A stretch of 57,970 nt of DNA from NCBI GenBank assembly GCA_937927195.1, contig CALBCY010000047.1:1-57970 (forward strand), written 5' to 3'. The stretch comes from an uncultured Chitinophagales bacterium (GTDB lineage Bacteria > Bacteroidota > Bacteroidia > Chitinophagales > UBA2359). Position numbers and translations under genes: made by a program. Numbering within the stretch: position 1 is the stretch's first letter; every line of letters begins with the position of its first letter. Below the pieces are notes generated by a model. That model saw nothing but the letters and a program-made list of their open reading frames with translations, was not told where the DNA came from and made no database searches. Positions 54,657 through 57,970 of the stretch are shown in pieces.

Positions 54657-55247
54657 ATGGAATTTAGTACTTTTTTTGAAATAGTTAAGTTTGTTGTCCC
54701 AAGTGCCTTTGTTTTTTTAATGGCTTATGTGATGATGAGAACCTATCTTGACAATCAGCTTGAAATGCGAAGAGCGGACAGCAATGCAGCTCTTGAAATG
54801 AAGCAAACTGAGATTCTGATGGAGGAAAAGAAAATTTTACTAACGACCAGTAAAGATGCGATTCCTGTAAAATTGCAAGCTTATGAACGACTTGTTTTGC
54901 TATTGGAAAGAAACCACCCATTTAAATTAATTCCAACCTTATTGAATCAAGAGTTGACCGCTCCTGAATTACAATTGATTTTTATCAATTCTGTTCGTAC
55001 CGAATTGGATCACAATCTGACACAGCAACTATATGTTTCAGACGATGCTTGGTTGGTTATCCGTTCCGCAATAGAAGAATTGATCAATACCGTCAATGTG
55101 TTGGCCAAAACACTCCCTAGTGAAGCCACAGGGAAAGATTTGAGTAAAGTTGTACTTAATTATTTTATGGAAAATAAATCGGCTATCCCAAACGAAAGTG
55201 CTATTCTGTTCTTAAAGGCCGAAGCAAGGCAAATGCTTGGTCAATAA
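54657..55247 (+). CDS. Conserved membrane-anchored protein, function unknown
   Basis: 196 residues: one N-terminal membrane helix (about 8-28), a short coiled coil (about 30-60; LDNQLEMRRADSNAALEMKQ), and a helical domain (about 65-195) with the conserved-looking words LQAYERLVLLLERNHPFKLI and YVSDDAWLVIRSAIEELI. I know it as a Bacteroidota-wide hypothetical family (possibly DUF7935), often near central-metabolism genes. The methylmalonyl-CoA mutase gene follows 270 bp downstream, but with its own promoter. Confidence 0.85.
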   Translation: MEFSTFFEIVKFVVPSAFVFLMAYVMMRTYLDNQLEMRRADSNAALEMKQTEILMEEKKILLTTSKDAIPVKLQAYERLVLLLERNHPFKLIPTLLNQELTAPELQLIFINSVRTELDHNLTQQLYVSDDAWLVIRSAIEELINTVNVLAKTLPSEATGKDLSKVVLNYFMENKSAIPNESAILFLKAEARQMLGQ

Positions 55248-55289
55248 TTTAAGAAATGCATTGACTGGCATTGTTTACTATACTCATTT

Positions 55290-55445
55290 ATTCTTTTTGT
55301 TTAGGCTGTGCCCCTTCGGGTCAGGCTGCTACATAGCTCGCTAAACGCTCGGCCTCTCCTTGCAGTCGAGTCTGGTCCTCCTGCGTCGGTCCACTATTCC
55401 GTATCCTTCACAGGAAATTTCTCGTTATAACGCTGTTAGTGTTGC
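55290..55445. repeat. GC-richer intergenic segment, candidate repeat element
   Basis: A stretch upstream of the mutase gene that is clearly richer in G and C than its surroundings and rich in short inverted words (GCCCCTTCGGG, AGCTCGCT, GCGTCGGTCC). It ends TAACGCTGTTAGTGTT, which can fold as a small hairpin and resembles the hairpin after the mutase gene (57133-57147). Bacteroidota genomes carry dispersed intergenic mosaics of this look. There are no cobalamin-riboswitch boxes in it. Confidence 0.4.
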
Positions 55446-55490
55446 AGACCCTCTCTTCTTTTTCTAAGAATAATATTTCACAATATTCTT

Positions 55491-55498
55491 TACCTTTG
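55491..55498 (+). promoter_or_regulatory. Candidate -7 box of the mutase gene
   Basis: TACCTTTG matches TAnnTTTG exactly, 19 bp before the ATG at 55518, which implies a very short leader. The -33 region is not clear. Confidence 0.5.
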
Positions 55499-55517
55499 TA
55501 ATGAAAAAATCGAAGGA

Positions 55518-57092
55518 ATGAAAAAGAAAATCCAGGAACGAAAGGAATCATTTAAAACTGATTCGGGAATAGAGATACAGAAAACTTATCCTGTAAAAGA
55601 GGGCAGAGTAGAAGTTCCCGGTAAATTTCCATTTACCCGTGGAGTGCATCCAAGTGGTTACAGAAGTCGACTTTGGACCATGCGTCAATATGCAGGGTTT
55701 TCAACAGCAGAGGCATCCAATGAAAGATATCACTATCTCTTGAAACAAGGCGTAAGCGGATTGTCTGTTGCTTTTGATTTGCCAACCCAAATTGGTTATG
55801 ATTCGGATCATGAATTATCGGAAGGAGAAGTTGGGAAAGTAGGAGTGGCCATAGATTCCATTAGAGATATGGAGGTTTTATTCAAAGGAATTAAGCTTCA
55901 AGATATTTCAACCTCCATGACCATTAATTCTACAGCTTTTGTTTTGCTTGCGCTGTATGTGGCATTGGCCAAAAAGCAAGGGGCAGATTTAAGTAAAATT
56001 TCAGGGACAGTTCAAAATGATATTTTAAAAGAATACGCTGCAAGAGGAACTTATATTTATCCGCCGAAACCCTCTATGAAAATCATTACCGACTTGTTTG
56101 AATATTGCAGCAAGGAAATTCCAAAGTGGAACACCATTTCGATTTCAGGCTATCACATTCGAGAAGCAGGATCGACTGCTGTTCAAGAATTGGCTTTTAC
56201 TTTGGCCAATGGGAAAGCGTATTTAAAAGCAGCCATAGACAAAGGTTTGGACATCAATGTTTTTGCGAAACGTCTATCTTTCTTTTTCAATGCACACAAC
56301 AACTTTTTTGAAGAAATTGCCAAGTTTCGTGCTGCCCGACGTATGTGGGCCAAAATTACCAAGGAGTTGGGTGCAACTGAACCCCGTGCCCAAATGCTCC
56401 GTTTTCATACCCAAACTGGAGGTTCGACGCTGACCGCTCAACAAGCACAAAACAACATATCAAGAGTGAGTTTGCAAGCCCTTTCAGCCGTGTTGGGTGG
56501 GACTCAATCTTTGCACACCAATGGTTTCGATGAAGCCTTGGCTTTGCCAAGCGAAGAGGCCGCAAAGATTGCTTTGAGGACCCAGCAGATCATTGCTTTT
56601 GAAAGTGGAGTTACCGATACGGTTGATCCATTTGCAGGATCTTATTTTATCGAAAACCTGACTGACGAAGTGGAGGCGAAGGCTTGGAAATACATAGAGA
56701 AAATAGATGCTATGGGCGGTGCTGTTTCTGCGATCGAAATGAATTATATGCAAACCGAAATTGCCAATGCTGCTTATGAATATCAGAAGAAGATGGAAGC
56801 TGGCGAAAACATAATAGTTGGCGTAAATAAATTCACCGAAAAAGAACCTGATCCTAAAAACCTTTTGAGGATTGATGACAGTATTAGAAAAGTACAAACA
56901 AAGAAGTTGATAAAACTGAGATCGGACAGAGATCAACCAGCTGTTGACAAATTGATCAAGCAATTGAAAAGCAAGGCAAAAGCAGATGAAAACATAATGC
57001 CGACTGTAATTAGCCTTGTGGAATCCTTGGCGAGTTTGGGTGAAATTTCAGATGCCTTGAGAGATGTTTACGGCGAGTTTACAGGGGTTTAA
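55518..57092 (+). CDS. Methylmalonyl-CoA mutase family catalytic chain, without B12-binding domain
   Basis: 524 residues forming the TIM-barrel catalytic half of a B12-dependent acyl-CoA mutase; the C-terminal cobalamin-binding domain (DxHxxG) is absent and must be supplied by a separate small subunit. Substrate-binding residues of true methylmalonyl-CoA mutase appear kept: Tyr58 in RQYAGFST, Arg176 in [13 protein letters not shown], His213 in [11 protein letters not shown]. Isobutyryl-CoA mutases change the first two. Other marks: [18 protein letters not shown] and [19 protein letters not shown]. It interconverts methylmalonyl-CoA and succinyl-CoA in propionate metabolism. It appears to be alone on its transcript. 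Confidence 0.93.
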   Translation: MKKKIQERKESFKTDSGIEIQKTYPVKEGRVEVPGKFPFTRGVHPSGYRSRLWTMRQYAGFSTAEASNERYHYLLKQGVSGLSVAFDLPTQIGYDSDHELSEGEVGKVGVAIDSIRDMEVLFKGIKLQDISTSMTINSTAFVLLALYVALAKKQGADLSKISGTVQNDILKEYAARGTYIYPPKPSMKIITDLFEYCSKEIPKWNTISISGYHIREAGSTAVQELAFTLANGKAYLKAAIDKGLDINVFAKRLSFFFNAHNNFFEEIAKFRAARRMWAKITKELGATEPRAQMLRFHTQTGGSTLTAQQAQNNISRVSLQALSAVLGGTQSLHTNGFDEALALPSEEAAKIALRTQQIIAFESGVTDTVDPFAGSYFIENLTDEVEAKAWKYIEKIDAMGGAVSAIEMNYMQTEIANAAYEYQKKMEAGENIIVGVNKFTEKEPDPKNLLRIDDSIRKVQTKKLIKLRSDRDQPAVDKLIKQLKSKAKADENIMPTVISLVESLASLGEISDALRDVYGEFTGV

Positions 57093-57132
57093 AGTCTGTG
57101 TTTTAACGAATGTTAAATCAAGGTTGTAAATC

Positions 57133-57147
57133 AACGCTGTCAGCGTT
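57133..57147. repeat. Short hairpin downstream of the mutase gene
   Basis: AACGCTG-T-CAGCGTT, a perfect 7-bp inverted repeat 41 bp after the mutase stop, followed by only a few Ts. It may be a weak terminator or a piece of the same repeat family as the segment at 55290-55445. Confidence 0.5.
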
Positions 57148-57294
57148 TTCATTTGCTGCTAATCCGTAAGTGTTAAATTAGGTTGGTATAGATTTGTTAA
57201 TTCGCTGATTGTCAAATGGAAATTGTGTTAAAAAAGCATGGTCGTTAGGGTCCGCATTTTTAGCTCAAAAGTTTTGTTAAAAAATGTTAATTTT

Positions 57295-57840
57295 TTATTG
57301 AATCTGGCTAAGCACATCAATCAAATAGGCATAGTCATTTTCTGCAGGAGCACTTTCGGTTTTCAATTCAAACTTATCTACTAATGGTTTTTTTGAAAAG
57401 AATGAAATTGTTTTGTTTAGGTTCTGTGCGAAGACTGAAAAATCAATGCTGGTATTGTCCATTTCCTCGAATTTGAACAAGCCTCTTTGAATGATTTTTT
57501 CACTCTTCTTGCCAAATTGGTTGAAGCTGAGTGGAATGTTTGAGATGGTCAAATTTACCTTTTTCAGTTGATCTAGTTTTAGTCCAGCTGCTCGGTTTGC
57601 GTTCCTTTTGTTGAAATAGAGAATCAAGCCATTTTTTAGCAATTCCATCGTAAAAAAGACCACTTCATTGTAGGCAACAATTTCGGCTTCTTCAAAAACC
57701 TGCAAGCCACTTTCATAGACGATTTTTTGAGAGCCAATTCCTCCCAATTTTATTTTATCGAAAAAAGAATAAGGCCCACCAAATGTGTATTTTTCTGTGG
57801 GCGTCATTTCTCCACTGGCATCTAGTCTGATTTCTTTCAA
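57295..57840 (-). CDS. Conserved hypothetical protein
   Basis: 181 residues, no signal peptide or membrane segment. It begins MKEIRLDASGEMTPTEKYTFG and alternates predicted strands and helices; hydrophobic words include EIVAYNEVVFFTMELLKNGL and TISFFSKKPLVDKF. I do not recognise the family. It is convergent with the mutase gene across a 200-bp gap and lies left of the window-edge repeat. Confidence 0.75.
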   Translation of the reverse strand: MKEIRLDASGEMTPTEKYTFGGPYSFFDKIKLGGIGSQKIVYESGLQVFEEAEIVAYNEVVFFTMELLKNGLILYFNKRNANRAAGLKLDQLKKVNLTISNIPLSFNQFGKKSEKIIQRGLFKFEEMDNTSIDFSVFAQNLNKTISFFSKKPLVDKFELKTESAPAENDYAYLIDVLSQIQ

Positions 57841-57908
57841 AGGCTTTTTTTAGTATAAAGTAACAAGTGCAAAGATACAGTATTGCGAATTAGTAGAATT
57901 ATTTAAAT

Positions 57909-57970
57909 TCCAACAGGCAAATTTGTCGAAGACAAATGCAGTCCGTACGAACAACAATGGCCGGTAGGCC
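57909..57970. repeat. Diverged copy of the intergenic repeat, cut by the window edge
   Basis: CCAACAGGC followed by the inverted repeat ATTTGTC-GAA-GACAAAT (57921-57937), GCAGT and a CGTACGAACAACAATG tail. It lines up with the 39195-39250 part of the array at 38985-39490, with paired changes in the hairpin arms that keep base pairing. Confidence 0.65.

Noticed and set aside
55248..55517. Cobalamin riboswitch upstream of the mutase gene
   Set aside because: The GC-rich block has hairpins but no B12-box-like sequence, and the likely -7 box lies downstream of it, so it would not be in the leader.

Overview
The window comes from a member of the Bacteroidota, most likely a Saprospiraceae/Lewinella-type organism. 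The evidence is type IX secretion (T9SS) components of the PorW/SprE and PorE type, several large secreted proteins with T9SS C-terminal sorting domains (types A and B), -7 promoter boxes of the Bacteroidota form TAnnTTTG, a BlaI/M56 pair with a TonB-like C-terminus, and low-GC, loosely packed chromosomal genes. No rRNA, tRNA, CRISPR array, transposase or phage gene was seen. This looks like core chromosome with envelope and secretion functions, not a mobile island.

Layout. 1-8058 (minus): uvrC (cut by the window edge), a class A penicillin-binding protein, and a PorW/SprE-like TPR protein with a long Lys/Glu-rich insert. 8278-10868 (plus): M23 peptidase, bactofilin, AtpZ-like protein, a four-helix membrane protein and a SprT-like metalloprotein, tightly packed. 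10849-15718 (minus): a surface polysaccharide cluster of two glycosyltransferases, a Wzx-type flippase and a Wzy/EpsG-like membrane protein. 16054-30805 (plus): a PorE-like OmpA/SPOR protein, then two paralogous giant secreted proteins, one with a type A and one with a type B T9SS signal; the larger (2921 aa) holds seven tandem Cys-rich ~174-residue modules. 30923-35066: an ABC permease (plus), then crcB, a WecA-like initiating transferase and a GT4 glycosyltransferase (minus). 35160-38972 (plus): BlaI-type repressor with a predicted double operator around its promoter, M56/TonB sensor protease, lipid kinase and CPBP protease. 38985-39490: a hairpin-rich intergenic repeat array, with a diverged copy at the right window edge. 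39501-43955 (minus): a SPOR-OmpA protein and a large pseudo-peptidase/propeller/barrel protein. 44079-45196 (plus): MBL-fold hydrolase and gcvH. 45785-50101 (minus): a secreted M43 metalloprotease. 51204-57840: a helical protein of a Saprospiraceae-type family, a lipoprotein, an IscA/ErpA-type protein, a membrane-anchored conserved protein, a methylmalonyl-CoA mutase catalytic chain and a small conserved protein.

How it fits together. Much of the window builds or decorates the envelope: peptidoglycan synthesis and remodelling (PBP1A, M23, SPOR/OmpA anchors), T9SS machinery, T9SS cargo (two adhesin-like proteins and a protease), and polysaccharide synthesis split over two loci. The most notable unexplained items are the seven-fold Cys/Ca-loop module array, the paired CGTT-N4-AACG dyads flanking the blaI -7 box, and the intergenic repeat family whose hairpin keeps pairing through compensatory changes.
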